From Roseiarcus sp963813195 (GTDB lineage Bacteria > Pseudomonadota > Alphaproteobacteria > Rhizobiales > Beijerinckiaceae): 64,000 bases of DNA. Both the position numbers and the translations under genes were made by a program. Positions 34,816-43,965 of this stretch are shown here, in pieces. Positions within the stretch are counted from its first letter, which is position 1; every line of letters starts with the position of its first letter. The DNA is taken from NCBI GenBank assembly GCA_963813195.1, contig CAWEYC010000039.1:1-64000 (forward strand), read 5' to 3'. Under the pieces are notes generated by a model, which did no database searches, had not been told where the DNA came from, and saw only the letters and a program-made list of their open reading frames with translations.

Positions 34816-35811
34816 ATGCAATCGCCGATCGTAATGCAGACGCTGTGGCGAACGCGAGGAACCTATTTCTGGTCCCTCTTTCGCAAGAACCCGGCCATTC
34901 GCGCCTATAACGAGCCCTTGCACGAGGGTCTGGCGGCGCGGACCGATCGACAATGGGCGCTCGACTTCACCTGCGGCGGGGTCCGATCGCTGAGGCACCC
35001 GAAAGTCCAAAGTCACTATTTCACCGAGTTCCCGCTTCGCCCGGAAGGCGGCGTCGCGCTGTTCAAACCTGCCGGCGCCTTCGACAATTTCATGCCGACC
35101 GATGCGGAGGACGATTCGACGCTCGCGGCCTATCTGCGCTCGCTCGTCGAACATGCCGAGCGGCACGGGCAGCAGGCCTTTTTCAAGTTTGTTCGCGGCG
35201 GCTTGCGCGCGCGCCAGATCCGCCGCGCGATCGGCGGGACGCAGGTCTACCTGAACCGTCCGCTGGCGGAAATCGAAAAGTCCTTCCGGTCATTCGGGCC
35301 GGCGAGCTATTTCACCGCGGCCGTCGCCTATCTCGCCATCCGCTACGCCGATCGCCCATTCTGCGGCATCCTGCTGCAGTTGCTGCAGGTGCTGGGACCC
35401 TTCGACGACGCTTCGATCCGCGGCCGGCTCCGCGACGATCCGACTGTCGCCCGGCCCGTCTCGTCCCGATTGAACCAAACCCAGATCACGCTTCTCGTGG
35501 CGACGTTTTGGCTGGCCTATCTCCTGGAAGGGCTCGCCATCGCCGATCTCGTGATCGACACCGAACGCCTCGGCGTCGACGCACGGCATCGCCAATCGAT
35601 CGCCGCGCAGCTTCCCGCGATCGAGAACGAAGTCGCCTTCGAGAACTACCACCGCTCGTCGCCCCCGGATGCCTTGCTGCAATTCGCGCCCGTGTTGCGC
35701 GTCATATTGGACGCCGACGAAAGACTGAGCGCCCTGGCGCGCACCGTCCCGCCGCACGCGGCGGCCTCGCTCGGCGAGACGAGCCGGAGGTTCCTCGACG
35801 CGGTGCTGTGA
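34816..35811 (+). CDS. Sulfotransferase-like protein
   Basis: 331 residues from ATG 34816, with AGGAGAAGG at 34801-34809. The N-terminus (TLWRTRGTYFWSLFRKNP, then AYNEPLHEGL) resembles the 5'-PSB loop and following helix of sulfotransferase-like P-loop proteins that carry RGT instead of SGT. A candidate 3'-site was not found with certainty. The rest (QAFFKFVRGGLRARQIRRAI) is helical and unfamiliar. The shared divergent promoter region with the TPR sulfotransferase suggests a joint role. Confidence 0.6.
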   Translation: MQSPIVMQTLWRTRGTYFWSLFRKNPAIRAYNEPLHEGLAARTDRQWALDFTCGGVRSLRHPKVQSHYFTEFPLRPEGGVALFKPAGAFDNFMPTDAEDDSTLAAYLRSLVEHAERHGQQAFFKFVRGGLRARQIRRAIGGTQVYLNRPLAEIEKSFRSFGPASYFTAAVAYLAIRYADRPFCGILLQLLQVLGPFDDASIRGRLRDDPTVARPVSSRLNQTQITLLVATFWLAYLLEGLAIADLVIDTERLGVDARHRQSIAAQLPAIENEVAFENYHRSSPPDALLQFAPVLRVILDADERLSALARTVPPHAAASLGETSRRFLDAVL

Positions 35812-36037
35812 GGCAAACGCGCAGGCGTCGAAAGCCCGATGAGTTTCGGCGGCAGTCCGTGTCGTGCCGCTCGACACAATCATTCCCATTCAAATCAGCG
35901 CGAGGAGGCGTTCGGAGCGTTTTCACGGCGCGAACCATGTTAGCCTCGACGAAAGACCGGAAGTGTCGGCAGTCTCGGTTTTCCGTGTGGGGCGGCATTT
36001 TCTAGAAATAGCGATGGCTAGGGATGGAGTCCTCACG

Positions 36038-37360
36038 ATGCTGAAGGCCACACCGCGCCTGAAATCGATCCAATATGCAGCGTTGGCCATGCTCGTGGCG
36101 GCGGGGGTGGTCAATTACATCGACCGGGCGACGCTTGCGGTCGCCAATCCGCTCATCCGGCAGGATCTCGGCCTGTCCATCGCCGACATGGGCTATCTGC
36201 TCTCGGCGTTCCTCTGGTCCTACGCCTTCGCGCAATTGCCGACCGGGGCCATGGTCGACAAGCTGGGGCCGCGCATCCTGCTGACCCTGGGACTGAGCCT
36301 CTGGTCCCTGGCGCAGCTCCTGGGCGGGCTGGTGCGAGGATTCGGCGAGTTCTTCGGCGCCCGCGTGTTGCTCGGCATCGGCGAGGCGCCGCAATTTCCG
36401 ACCGGCGCGCGCGTGGCGCGGGACTGGTTCAATCAGCGGGATCGCGGCCTGGCCACGGGCGTCTTCAACTGCGCCTCGTCTCTGGGCACCGCGATCGCGG
36501 TTCCCCTGCTGACGTACTTGATGCTGGCGTTCGGCTGGCGCGCCATGTTCATGGTCATGGGCGTCGCGGGTCTCGTCGTCGCGGCAGTCTGGTACTTCGT
36601 CTATCGCAATCCCACCGAGGTCGCGCTCACGCGAGAGGAGAATGCCTACCGGACGGAAGGCGACCCGCCCGGCCAGCGAACGAAGGTCACCTTTCGCGAG
36701 TGGAAGCTGCTGTTCCGCTTCCGCACGACGTGGGGAATGATTCTCGGCTATTTCGGCTGCATCTATCTGACCTGGATCTACACGGCCTGGCTGCCGGGCT
36801 ATCTGGAGATCGAGCGCCATATGAGCGTAAAGTTCACGGGATTGGCCGCGGCCATTCCGTTTGCGTGGGGCGTGGTCGGCGGCGTTTTGGGCGGCTACAT
36901 CGCCGACATCCTGGTGCGGCGCGGCGTCGAGCCCTTGAAGAGCCGCCGATATCCCGCTGCGATCGCCTTGCTCGGGACGGCGGCCTGCACGGTCGCGGCT
37001 GCCTACGTCAGCAGCAATACGCTCGCGATCGTGTTCATCTCAGCGTCGCTGTTCCTCGTCTACGTCACCAGCACTTGCGCGTGGGCGCTGAGTTCGGTCG
37101 CCGTGCCGACCAATTGCACGGCTTCGATCGGCGCGACGCAAAACTTCGGCGGCTATCTCGGCGGCGCGCTCGCGCCCACGGTCACCGGGCTGATCGTGCA
37201 GTCCACGGGATCGTTCGTTCCGGCGCTGGTGGTCGGCGCGCTGATCGGCGTCGCATCGGCTGCATCGTACCTCTTCATCGTCGACCAGCCGATCACGGCG
37301 ATGGACTTGGATGCGTTGTCCGATCCCGGCGCGGCTCGTTTGCCGGCAGGCGGCGACTAA
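36038..37360 (+). CDS. MFS transporter, anion:cation symporter (ACS) type
   Basis: 440 residues from ATG 36038 (GGAG at 36025-36028); ATG 36014 is an alternative. Twelve helices. ACS/galactonate-glucarate-type signatures: GVVNYIDRATLAVANPLIR, YLLSAFLWSYAFAQLP, DKLGPR and GIGEAPQFPTGARVARDWF. Likely imports an organic anion such as a sugar acid or aromatic acid; the substrate is not readable. It stands alone, with no catabolic gene in the same direction. Confidence 0.88.
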   Translation: MLKATPRLKSIQYAALAMLVAAGVVNYIDRATLAVANPLIRQDLGLSIADMGYLLSAFLWSYAFAQLPTGAMVDKLGPRILLTLGLSLWSLAQLLGGLVRGFGEFFGARVLLGIGEAPQFPTGARVARDWFNQRDRGLATGVFNCASSLGTAIAVPLLTYLMLAFGWRAMFMVMGVAGLVVAAVWYFVYRNPTEVALTREENAYRTEGDPPGQRTKVTFREWKLLFRFRTTWGMILGYFGCIYLTWIYTAWLPGYLEIERHMSVKFTGLAAAIPFAWGVVGGVLGGYIADILVRRGVEPLKSRRYPAAIALLGTAACTVAAAYVSSNTLAIVFISASLFLVYVTSTCAWALSSVAVPTNCTASIGATQNFGGYLGGALAPTVTGLIVQSTGSFVPALVVGALIGVASAASYLFIVDQPITAMDLDALSDPGAARLPAGGD

Positions 37361-37438
37361 CCCTCTCAATCCCTCGATCACGGTGATTCGGAGGTCATGG
37401 GATGACGGGAGCCTCGATCGGATAATCGTGACCACCGA

Positions 37439-37855
37439 TCACCGTAGATCCCGCAATTCCGGTTCGGCAAAATCGACTCTGACGAGCACGTCGGCCCAGG
37501 TATCCTCGGCGCCGAGTTTGATCGAGCCCATCTTGAGTCGCAGGTAAGTCTTCGTCGCATTGACCGCCCCGAAGATCTTCGTGCTGGCGATCAGGTCTTC
37601 GCTCGCTTGGCGCACGGTGATGTCCAAGCAGGGCCGGCCGCAGGCGACGGCGAACGAGCTTTCGATCTGATAGCCGTCGATCTTCTCGAAAGACAGGAAG
37701 TCGTCGACGAGTTCACGGAACGCGACGACATAGGCGTCGGCCGTTTCTCGCCAGCGATGCGAGATTTTTGATTCATCGCGCGCGTAAACCAACTTCAGAT
37801 GAGCAGGTTTGGTTGTCGACCGCAGGCTATCCAACTCGTCTCGATTACGCAGCAT
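37439..37855 (-). CDS. Hypothetical protein, 138 aa
   Basis: Not recognised. ATG 37855 has a good ribosome-binding site (AGGAAAGG, 6-nt spacing), which argues it is real. Soluble, charged, mixed alpha/beta; contains HRWRETADAYVVAFRELVDD and FAVACGRPCLDITVRQ. Upstream lies an A/T-rich region with a 16-bp palindrome at 37942. Confidence 0.55.
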   Translation of the reverse strand: MLRNRDELDSLRSTTKPAHLKLVYARDESKISHRWRETADAYVVAFRELVDDFLSFEKIDGYQIESSFAVACGRPCLDITVRQASEDLIASTKIFGAVNATKTYLRLKMGSIKLGAEDTWADVLVRVDFAEPELRDLR

Positions 37856-38261
37856 GATTGACCTTTCCTTTGCGTGATCTCGATGGAGCCCCCGCCACGG
37901 CGCACTCCCGCCTGTCTCCGGGAGTGCAAATCAACTGACATTGTATTTTGTAATACATATAATTAGCGTAAAGATAAGAATACGGCTTGCAGCGTAGCGT
38001 AATCAATTGATTGTCGGACGAGCGCAGAAATCTAGTCAGAAAAATACCTTGCGATAATTGCGGTACGTTGCCGGCTAATTGGCAGTAACCATGCAATTTG
38101 CCTATCCTACATTAGGTGTGGCGGGCCAAATTGTCGTTTTGACCACTCATACCTTCATATGAGTCCTGCGCAGTGGACGGCACTGCTTCGGCAGGAAGGG
38201 GGGTGGCGCGCCGCTCGGCATCGGGACCCCGCACCGATTTGCGGCGGCGGGAAGTTCGACC
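37856..38261. other. A/T-rich intergenic region
   Basis: 406 nt with no gene. Around 37935-38110 the base composition drops clearly below the window average. It holds the promoter region of the 37855 gene and a palindrome TGTATT-TTGT-AATACA at 37942-37957. Confidence 0.5.
37942..37957. promoter_or_regulatory. Palindrome, possible operator
   Basis: TGTATTTTGTAATACA: perfect 6-bp arms around TTGT, about 90 nt upstream of the minus-strand gene starting at 37855. The regulator is unknown. Confidence 0.35.
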
Positions 38262-38753
38262 CTATCCCGTCTCGAAATCGCCGCGCTGGGGCGGGGCGAT
38301 CGGCGTGAACAGGCAACGGTCAGGCTTCAAGTCGAGCAGGGGCGTCCGATCGAGGCAGTCGAGACCTCTGACGTTGAGCGTTCCTCCCTGGCGGCCGACG
38401 AGCGTGACGAGCGACGTGCCGATTGGATTAGGCCGCGCCGGCGACCGGAGAGAGAAGGTCCCACGCGTATTGCCGTCATTGGCCGGGCTCTGGCGAACGA
38501 GATCGCGGCGAGATTCATGCAGCCAATAGAGAACCTCGATCCGTTCGAATTGATCGATGCCGTCAAGCGCTCCAACCCACGGCTCATGCACCTCGATACG
38601 ACAGATCGGTCCATCGCCGCGTCCCTGGCGCGGACACTCGAGCCGCGACGTCCACGGCGTCCGGATGGCGCCGATGAACACGAGGCCGGCGTCGACCGGC
38701 GCCGGCGCCTCGACCGCGACTTCGTTCCGCCGGATTTCGTTCAGTCTGACCAT
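38262..38753 (-). CDS. trmO: tRNA (N6-threonylcarbamoyladenosine37-N6)-methyltransferase
   Basis: 163 residues, the TrmO/TsaA beta-barrel domain. Seen: FIGAIRTPWTSRLECPRQG near the N-terminus, GIDQFERIEVLYWLHESRR, and the signature FSLRSPARPNPIGTSLVTLV, then GLDCLDRTPLLDLKP. Methylates t6A37 of tRNAs reading ACY codons using S-adenosylmethionine. The C-terminal domain of longer TrmO proteins is absent, as in many bacterial short forms. Confidence 0.88.
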   Translation of the reverse strand: MVRLNEIRRNEVAVEAPAPVDAGLVFIGAIRTPWTSRLECPRQGRGDGPICRIEVHEPWVGALDGIDQFERIEVLYWLHESRRDLVRQSPANDGNTRGTFSLRSPARPNPIGTSLVTLVGRQGGTLNVRGLDCLDRTPLLDLKPDRCLFTPIAPPQRGDFETG

Positions 38754-38918
38754 GATCTTGGCGTCGCCCTGTTCATACGAAGAGTCGAATTTTGGCGTGA
38801 GCCATGGCCGATCGCTCTCATGGCGGTCTGGCTCTCGCCGAATGCCCCCGAGTGTGCGGTTTCAATTTCAGGACCGGTCGGCCGCGGAGGAAAAGCACGG
38901 CTTCGATCCGCGAGGGTA

Positions 38919-39563
38919 TCAACCAGCCTGGTAGCCGCGAGATTTTGTTTCGACAGCCTTTTGTCCTTTCAGGCTCGACAGAAACTCCTCATGCGTCATC
39001 GGCCTGGAGAACATCGGATAGTTTTTCTCGATGGCCGCGCGCTGTTCTTCCTCGCTGAGGGCCGCCGTGCAGTCCTTGAGCGTGATGACGTCATAGCCTT
39101 TTTCGTAGCCGGTGCGCATCGTCGACTCGACGCAGCAATTGGTCAGAAAACCGCCGAGCGCGATGGTCGAGATGCCTCGGCTCCTCAGGATGAAATCGAG
39201 GTTCGTCGTCGCGAATCCACAAAGGCCGCGCTTGCCCTCGACGACGATATCGCCCGGCGCCGGCTTCAAGACGTCGACGATCTCGGCGCCCCAGGTTCCC
39301 TGGCGGAACGATTTGCTGTCGACCACTCCCTTCAGAATGCCGTATGGGCTCGAGCTCAATTCATGATAGTCGGCGGTGAAGGTGATGGGCGCGTAGACGA
39401 TGGCGGCGCCGAGTTCGCGTGCGCGCCTAACCGTTTCCACCGTGTTCGCCAGCATGTTGGTTTTGTCCATGACGGGTTTTACGGCCTGATGCAGAGCGCC
39501 GCCGTCGGAAGTGAAGTCGTTCTGGTATTCGATGAGAACGACCGCGGTTGATTTCGGATCCAT
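38919..39563 (-). CDS. Isochorismatase-family cysteine hydrolase
   Basis: 214 residues from ATG 39563 (GGAGAG upstream). Catalytic Asp16 (EYQNDF), Lys111 (VVEGKRG) and Cys144 (FLTNCCVESTMR) form the Asp-Lys-Cys triad of the family, with the preceding cis-peptide region GGFLTN. Members hydrolyse amides or enol ethers (nicotinamide, carbamates, biuret, isochorismate). The substrate cannot be set from context; its only close same-strand neighbour is trmO. Confidence 0.85.
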   Translation of the reverse strand: MDPKSTAVVLIEYQNDFTSDGGALHQAVKPVMDKTNMLANTVETVRRARELGAAIVYAPITFTADYHELSSSPYGILKGVVDSKSFRQGTWGAEIVDVLKPAPGDIVVEGKRGLCGFATTNLDFILRSRGISTIALGGFLTNCCVESTMRTGYEKGYDVITLKDCTAALSEEEQRAAIEKNYPMFSRPMTHEEFLSSLKGQKAVETKSRGYQAG

Positions 39564-39904
39564 GGTTTCTCTCCGATTTCACGCCCCCGGAGCCCGCGCC
39601 TGTCGCCGCGCCTGGCCCCCACGCTACATATGGATCGCCATCACGCGGGATGCGAGGGCCTGGATCGGCGCCGAATGCGGGGCCGTGCGCGGGATTCGAG
39701 GGGCAGGGGTTGCTTCGTTTCACGCGGCCAAGGGGTCGCAATGCGAGGCGTTCGTCCGCCGCTTGGGCGACCGTTGAAATTCTCTACGGCGTTGTCACTG
39801 CAACCGCGGCTCTTGATCCGACAATAATTGCCGCGCGACAATCGCTTTCCGATAATCAGAATTCCTGCTATATTATTTTCGCGGCCTGCCTTTAGGTGTG
39901 CGCG

Positions 39905-40023
39905 TCCCCCTCTCCCCGTTCACGGGGAGAGGGCAGGGGTGAGGGGCGAGGGGATTGGCCGCGCGGTTGCGGCTTGTCGCCTCGCCCTCATCCTAATCTT
40001 CTCCGCGCAAACGGGGAGAAGGG
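39905..40023. repeat. Dispersed palindromic repeat, copy 3
   Basis: A hairpin CCCTCTCCCCGTTCACGGGG continuing GAGAGGGCAGGGGTGAGGGG, and a second, CCCTCATCC...CTTCTCCGCGCAAACGGGG ending AGAAGGG, lie about 40 nt apart in the opposite sense, the same arrangement as at 20560-20662. They fill part of the 650-nt gap 39564-40215, which holds no recognisable gene. Confidence 0.7.
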
Positions 40024-40137
40024 ACGCCGCGCGGCTTCATCGTCGGCTTTCGGCCCCCACAGGGGCGACGCAAAATCAACGGGAGCTCGTTCCCGCCTTG
40101 ACGGCGACTAACGCGTTGATATCAAAGGGTATTCACT

Positions 40138-40204
40138 CTTGACGTCAAGGGGTTTCCTTGACAAGGCTTGACAGAACTTGACAAAACTTGACGCGCGGCT
40201 TGAC
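40138..40204. repeat. Phased CTTGAC array downstream of smpB
   Basis: CTTGAC occurs at 40138, 40157, 40167, 40177, 40187 and 40199; four copies are exactly 10 bp apart. The first is half of a perfect 12-bp palindrome CTTGACGTCAAG. A further copy lies at 40097. It sits in the 3' flank of smpB. Confidence 0.75.
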
Positions 40205-40215
40205 GCCGCCGCACG

Positions 40216-40704
40216 TCAGCCCTTCTCCCGCATGAGCCGCGTCTTGTCGCGGCTCCAGTCGCGCGCTTTTTCGGTTTCGCGCTTGTCGTGCAGTTTTTTG
40301 CCGCGGCCGAGGGCGATGGCGATCTTGGCGCGGCCCTTGGCGTTGAAATAGACGCGCAAGGGGACGATCGTCATGCCCTCGCGCTCGACGCCCTTGGCGA
40401 GCTTGGCGATTTCCTTGGCGTGCAGCAGGAGTTTGCGCGGCCGGCGCGGCTCGTGGTTGAAGCGGTTGGCCTGCAGGTATTCCGGGATGTTGGCGTTGTA
40501 GAGGATCATCTCGCCGTTGCGATCGACGGCGGCGTAGCTCTCCGCCACCGTCGCCTTGCCGGTGCGCAGCGACTTCACCTCGGGGCCGGTCAGCATGATC
40601 CCGGCCTCGAACACTTCGCCGATTTCGTAATCGTAGCGGGCGCGCCGGTTGTCGGCGACAATCTTGTAGTTGGGCTTCTCTTTCTCGGCGACCACGAATT
40701 CCAA
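40216..40704 (-). CDS. smpB: SsrA-binding protein SmpB
   Basis: 162 residues if TTG 40704 is used (ACGGAA upstream); GTG 40695 is an alternative and no ATG is available before the core. The beta-barrel signature VADNRRARYDYEIGEVFEAG, ILTGPEVKSLRTGKATVAES and the basic C-terminal tail (ALGRGKKLHDKRETEKARDW) are present. Binds tmRNA and delivers it to stalled ribosomes; tagged products are degraded by ClpXP. Ten nt after dapA, the same order as in many rhizobia. Confidence 0.93.
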   Translation of the reverse strand: MEFVVAEKEKPNYKIVADNRRARYDYEIGEVFEAGIMLTGPEVKSLRTGKATVAESYAAVDRNGEMILYNANIPEYLQANRFNHEPRRPRKLLLHAKEIAKLAKGVEREGMTIVPLRVYFNAKGRAKIAIALGRGKKLHDKRETEKARDWSRDKTRLMREKG

Positions 40705-40713
40705 TGCTTTCCG

Positions 40714-41607
40714 TTACGCGTTGAGCACGCCGGCGTGGACCATCGCGCGACGGATGAGCCCCTCGGTCGCGAGGCCGACGGGAACGAGCGGCAGACGCAC
40801 GTCGTTGTGGGCGTGACCGAGCAGGCTCAGAGCATATTTCGCCCCGCAGACGCCGGGCTCGGCGAAGATCGCGGCGTGCAGCGGGGTCAGTCTGTCCTGG
40901 AGACGCAACGCATGGCTGAAATCGCCCTTCAACGCATATTCCATCAATTCCGCGCACAGCGCCGGGGCGACATTGGCGACCACCGAAATGCAGCCGTCGG
41001 CGCCCGCGGCCATGCAGGCGAGCGCCGTCATGTCTTCGCCAGAAAGTTGGATAAACTCCGGCCCCATCGCATGGCGCTGACGCGAGATGCGACCCACGTC
41101 ACCGGTGGCATCCTTGACTCCGACGATATTTGTAAGTTCATATAGCCGCTTCATCGTATCGACCGACATATCGACCACGCTACGCGGCGGAATGTTGTAG
41201 ATGATGATTGGAATGCCGATCGCGTCATTGATCGCGCGAAAATGCTGATACAGTCCCTCTTGTGTCGGCTTATTGTAATAGGGGGTCACTACCAGCACCG
41301 CGTCGGCGCCAGCCTTCTCGGCGTGACGGGCGTACTCCACCGCTTCATGCGTGTTATTGGAGCCGGCGCCGGCAATGACCGGCACGCGCCCGCGCGCCTC
41401 GTCGATGCAGATGCCGACGGTGCGGCGATGCTCCTCATGGGTCAGCGTCGGGCTCTCGCCGGTCGTTCCGACGGGCACCAGGCCGTGCGAGCCCGAGGTG
41501 ATCTGCAGGTCGATCAGCGCCCGGAACGCCAGCTCGTCGATTTTCCCATCCTTGAATGGTGTGACCAGGGCCGCAATCGATCCATGAAACTTCGCCCGCT
41601 TGTCCAT
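40714..41607 (-). CDS. dapA: 4-hydroxy-tetrahydrodipicolinate synthase
   Basis: 297 residues from ATG 41607 (GGAAG, 6-nt spacing); ATG 41625 is possible. TIM-barrel with Schiff-base Lys165 (VGVKDATGD), Tyr137 (YNIPPR) and Thr48-Thr49 (VGTTGESPTL). Condenses pyruvate with aspartate semialdehyde on the way to lysine and meso-diaminopimelate. Probably cotranscribed with smpB. Confidence 0.95.
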   Translation of the reverse strand: MDKRAKFHGSIAALVTPFKDGKIDELAFRALIDLQITSGSHGLVPVGTTGESPTLTHEEHRRTVGICIDEARGRVPVIAGAGSNNTHEAVEYARHAEKAGADAVLVVTPYYNKPTQEGLYQHFRAINDAIGIPIIIYNIPPRSVVDMSVDTMKRLYELTNIVGVKDATGDVGRISRQRHAMGPEFIQLSGEDMTALACMAAGADGCISVVANVAPALCAELMEYALKGDFSHALRLQDRLTPLHAAIFAEPGVCGAKYALSLLGHAHNDVRLPLVPVGLATEGLIRRAMVHAGVLNA

Positions 41608-41745
41608 CTCGCGCTTCCAGCTCATCCGATCCTGGCCTCGCCGGTCGCGAGCCCAACCCGACACATAACGCCTCGGCTCGACCTGCGAAAGGGGGAGCGG
41701 CCGATTGGATCGTGGTTAACGATTCCGCAGCAAAGACGGAGCAAA

Positions 41746-43965
41746 ATGGCGGCCGAGGCCATTGCCATGATCGTCTTCCGTTTCGCCGCAGCCGCGGCCG
41801 GCTTGGGCGCGCTCTTCTTGTCGGGACTTGGCGCGCGGATCGATCTGACGCGACCGTCGCAGGTCGTGCGCGAAACCGTCGTCGCGCCCATCGAGGCGCC
41901 GGTGCGGCTCGTCGAGGCTGCGCCGCTGAGACCGCCGAAAATCGCCGAAACGCCGCCAGCCGCCAAGCCCACCCCTGCGCCGGCGGTGGTCGCCAGGATC
42001 GATCCCACGCCGACCGGCAGCATCGAATTGGGGACCGCGCCCACGCCGAGCGCCGCCCCGCCGTCGCTCGATTTCAAGCCCACCGCCCGGCCCGACGTGA
42101 GCCGTCTCGTCGCCGCCGCGGCGCTCTATCGCAAAGGCGACCAAGCGGGCGGCGACGCGATCGCCCGGGAGATCGCCGATCCCATCCAGCGGGTCGCCGC
42201 CGATTGGGCGGCGCTGCGCTTGACCCCGCGCCTCGACGACCGGCGCCTCGCGGCCTTCATCGCGGCTCATCCGCAATGGCCCGGCGCCGAATGGGTCCGC
42301 GCCGAGCAGGAGGCCCATGTCTACACGCAACACGCGGGGGCCAAGGTCGTCGCGGCTTTGTTCGCGGACGATCCGCCGCGCACGACCGCCGGCAAGCTTG
42401 CGGCGGCGCGAGCCGCGCTCGAAAGCGGGCGGCCGAACGACGCCAGCGCGATCGTTCGCGCGCTGTGGCGCGACAGCGACCTCGATCCCTGGACGGAAGG
42501 CGCGGTGCTGAAAGAGTTCGGCTCGGAGCTGACGCGCGCCGACCACAAATATCGCGCCGACCGGCTGCTCTACGCGGAAAAGACCGGGGCGGCGCTGCGC
42601 GCGGCGGCGCTCGCCGGCGCTGATGAAGTCGCGCTCGCCCAGGCGCGCATCGCGGCGATGACCGGCCCGCTGACCGCGCGGGCGATCGCCGCCGTGCCCG
42701 CGGCGCTGCAGAACGATCCCGGGTTCCTGTTCGCGCACGTCCAGGACGCGCGCCGCGGCAACCGCGCGCTCGAGGCCGCCGCTTGGCTGGCGCGTGCGCC
42801 GAAGGAGGCGAGCGCGCTGATCGACGGGGACAAATGGTGGAGCGAACAGCGCATGGTCGCGCGCGAATTGCTCGACCTCGGACAGTTCCAGAAGGCCTAC
42901 GAAATCTGCGTTGCAGCGGCGCCCACCTCGGTCCCGGCGCGAATCGACGCGGCCTTCCACACCGGCTGGATCGCGCTGCGTTTCCTGAACAATGCGTCGG
43001 AGGCGGCGAAGCGCTTCGCCGCCGCGAGCGCGATCGCCGAGACGCCGCTGTCGATCGCTCGCGCCGCCTATTGGCAGGGGCGGGCCGCCGAGGCGCTGGC
43101 GAAGGGCGACGAGGCCCGGCGCTTCTACGAACGCGCCGCGCACTGGCCGATTGCCTATTACGGCCAACTCGCCGCCAAGCGCCTCGGCTACACCCAACTC
43201 GCCCTGCGCAAGCCGACGACGGTCGCCGCCGGCGACTCGCGCGACGAGGCGACGCGGGTCGTCGAACTCCTGTACGCGGCGGGCCTCGACGATCTCGCGA
43301 CGTCGCTTGCGGAAGCCGCAGCCGAGCGTTGGCGCGACGAAGCGCAGGTCGCCGCGCTCGCCCAAGTCGTGGCCGCCCATGGCGACGCGACGACCAATGT
43401 CGAATTCGGCAAGATCGTAACCGAGCGCGGATTTCCGCTCGACGCCACCGCGTTCCCGACGTTCGGCGTCCCGAATTTCACCCCGCTCGCTCATTCGGCC
43501 GATCTTGCGAGCGTCTACGCCGTGGCCCGCCAAGAGAGCGAATTCGCATGGCGCGCCGTTTCCGGCGCCGGCGCCAAGGGCCTGATGCAGATCCTGCCCT
43601 CTACCGCGCTTTCGACCGCGCGTCGCGCCGGCGTCGCTTTCGATTCCAATCGGCTGAGCTCAGACCCCGCGTTCAACACGCAGTTGGGCGCCGCGTTTCT
43701 CGGCCAGTTGCTCGATGACGAAGGCGGCTCGCTGGAACTTGCCCTGGCCGCCTACAACGCGGGCGGCGGACGCGTCGCGCAATGGATTGCAGCATACGGC
43801 GATCCGCGCACTGGCAAGATCGATCCCGTCGACTGGGTCGAGCGCATCCCGTTCGACGAGACGCGCGACTATGTCGAGCGCGTGAGCGAAAATCTCGGCA
43901 TCTATCGCGCCCGGTTCAACTCCGGGTCCAGCGCGCCGGCGACGATGGCGCGCGTGACCGATTGA
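41746..43965 (+). CDS. slt: Soluble lytic murein transglycosylase
   Basis: 739 residues from ATG 41746 (CGGAG 4 nt upstream). An N-terminal hydrophobic segment (export signal or anchor) is followed by a Pro/Ala-rich linker, a long helical superhelix (residues about 115-560), and the SLT domain with catalytic Glu597 (ARQESEFAW), GAKGLMQILPSTA and LALAAYNAGGGRV. Cleaves peptidoglycan with 1,6-anhydro product in the periplasm. Divergent from dapA. Confidence 0.93.
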   Translation: MAAEAIAMIVFRFAAAAAGLGALFLSGLGARIDLTRPSQVVRETVVAPIEAPVRLVEAAPLRPPKIAETPPAAKPTPAPAVVARIDPTPTGSIELGTAPTPSAAPPSLDFKPTARPDVSRLVAAAALYRKGDQAGGDAIAREIADPIQRVAADWAALRLTPRLDDRRLAAFIAAHPQWPGAEWVRAEQEAHVYTQHAGAKVVAALFADDPPRTTAGKLAAARAALESGRPNDASAIVRALWRDSDLDPWTEGAVLKEFGSELTRADHKYRADRLLYAEKTGAALRAAALAGADEVALAQARIAAMTGPLTARAIAAVPAALQNDPGFLFAHVQDARRGNRALEAAAWLARAPKEASALIDGDKWWSEQRMVARELLDLGQFQKAYEICVAAAPTSVPARIDAAFHTGWIALRFLNNASEAAKRFAAASAIAETPLSIARAAYWQGRAAEALAKGDEARRFYERAAHWPIAYYGQLAAKRLGYTQLALRKPTTVAAGDSRDEATRVVELLYAAGLDDLATSLAEAAAERWRDEAQVAALAQVVAAHGDATTNVEFGKIVTERGFPLDATAFPTFGVPNFTPLAHSADLASVYAVARQESEFAWRAVSGAGAKGLMQILPSTALSTARRAGVAFDSNRLSSDPAFNTQLGAAFLGQLLDDEGGSLELALAAYNAGGGRVAQWIAAYGDPRTGKIDPVDWVERIPFDETRDYVERVSENLGIYRARFNSGSSAPATMARVTD

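Noticed and set aside
40097..40204. CRISPR-like array
   Set aside because: Repeat units are only 6 bp with 4-bp gaps and no spacers or cas genes; reported as a phased motif array instead.
41242..41745. Long N-terminal extension of the slt frame
   Set aside because: It overlaps dapA in antisense; ATG 41746 has its own ribosome-binding site and the exported N-terminus begins there.
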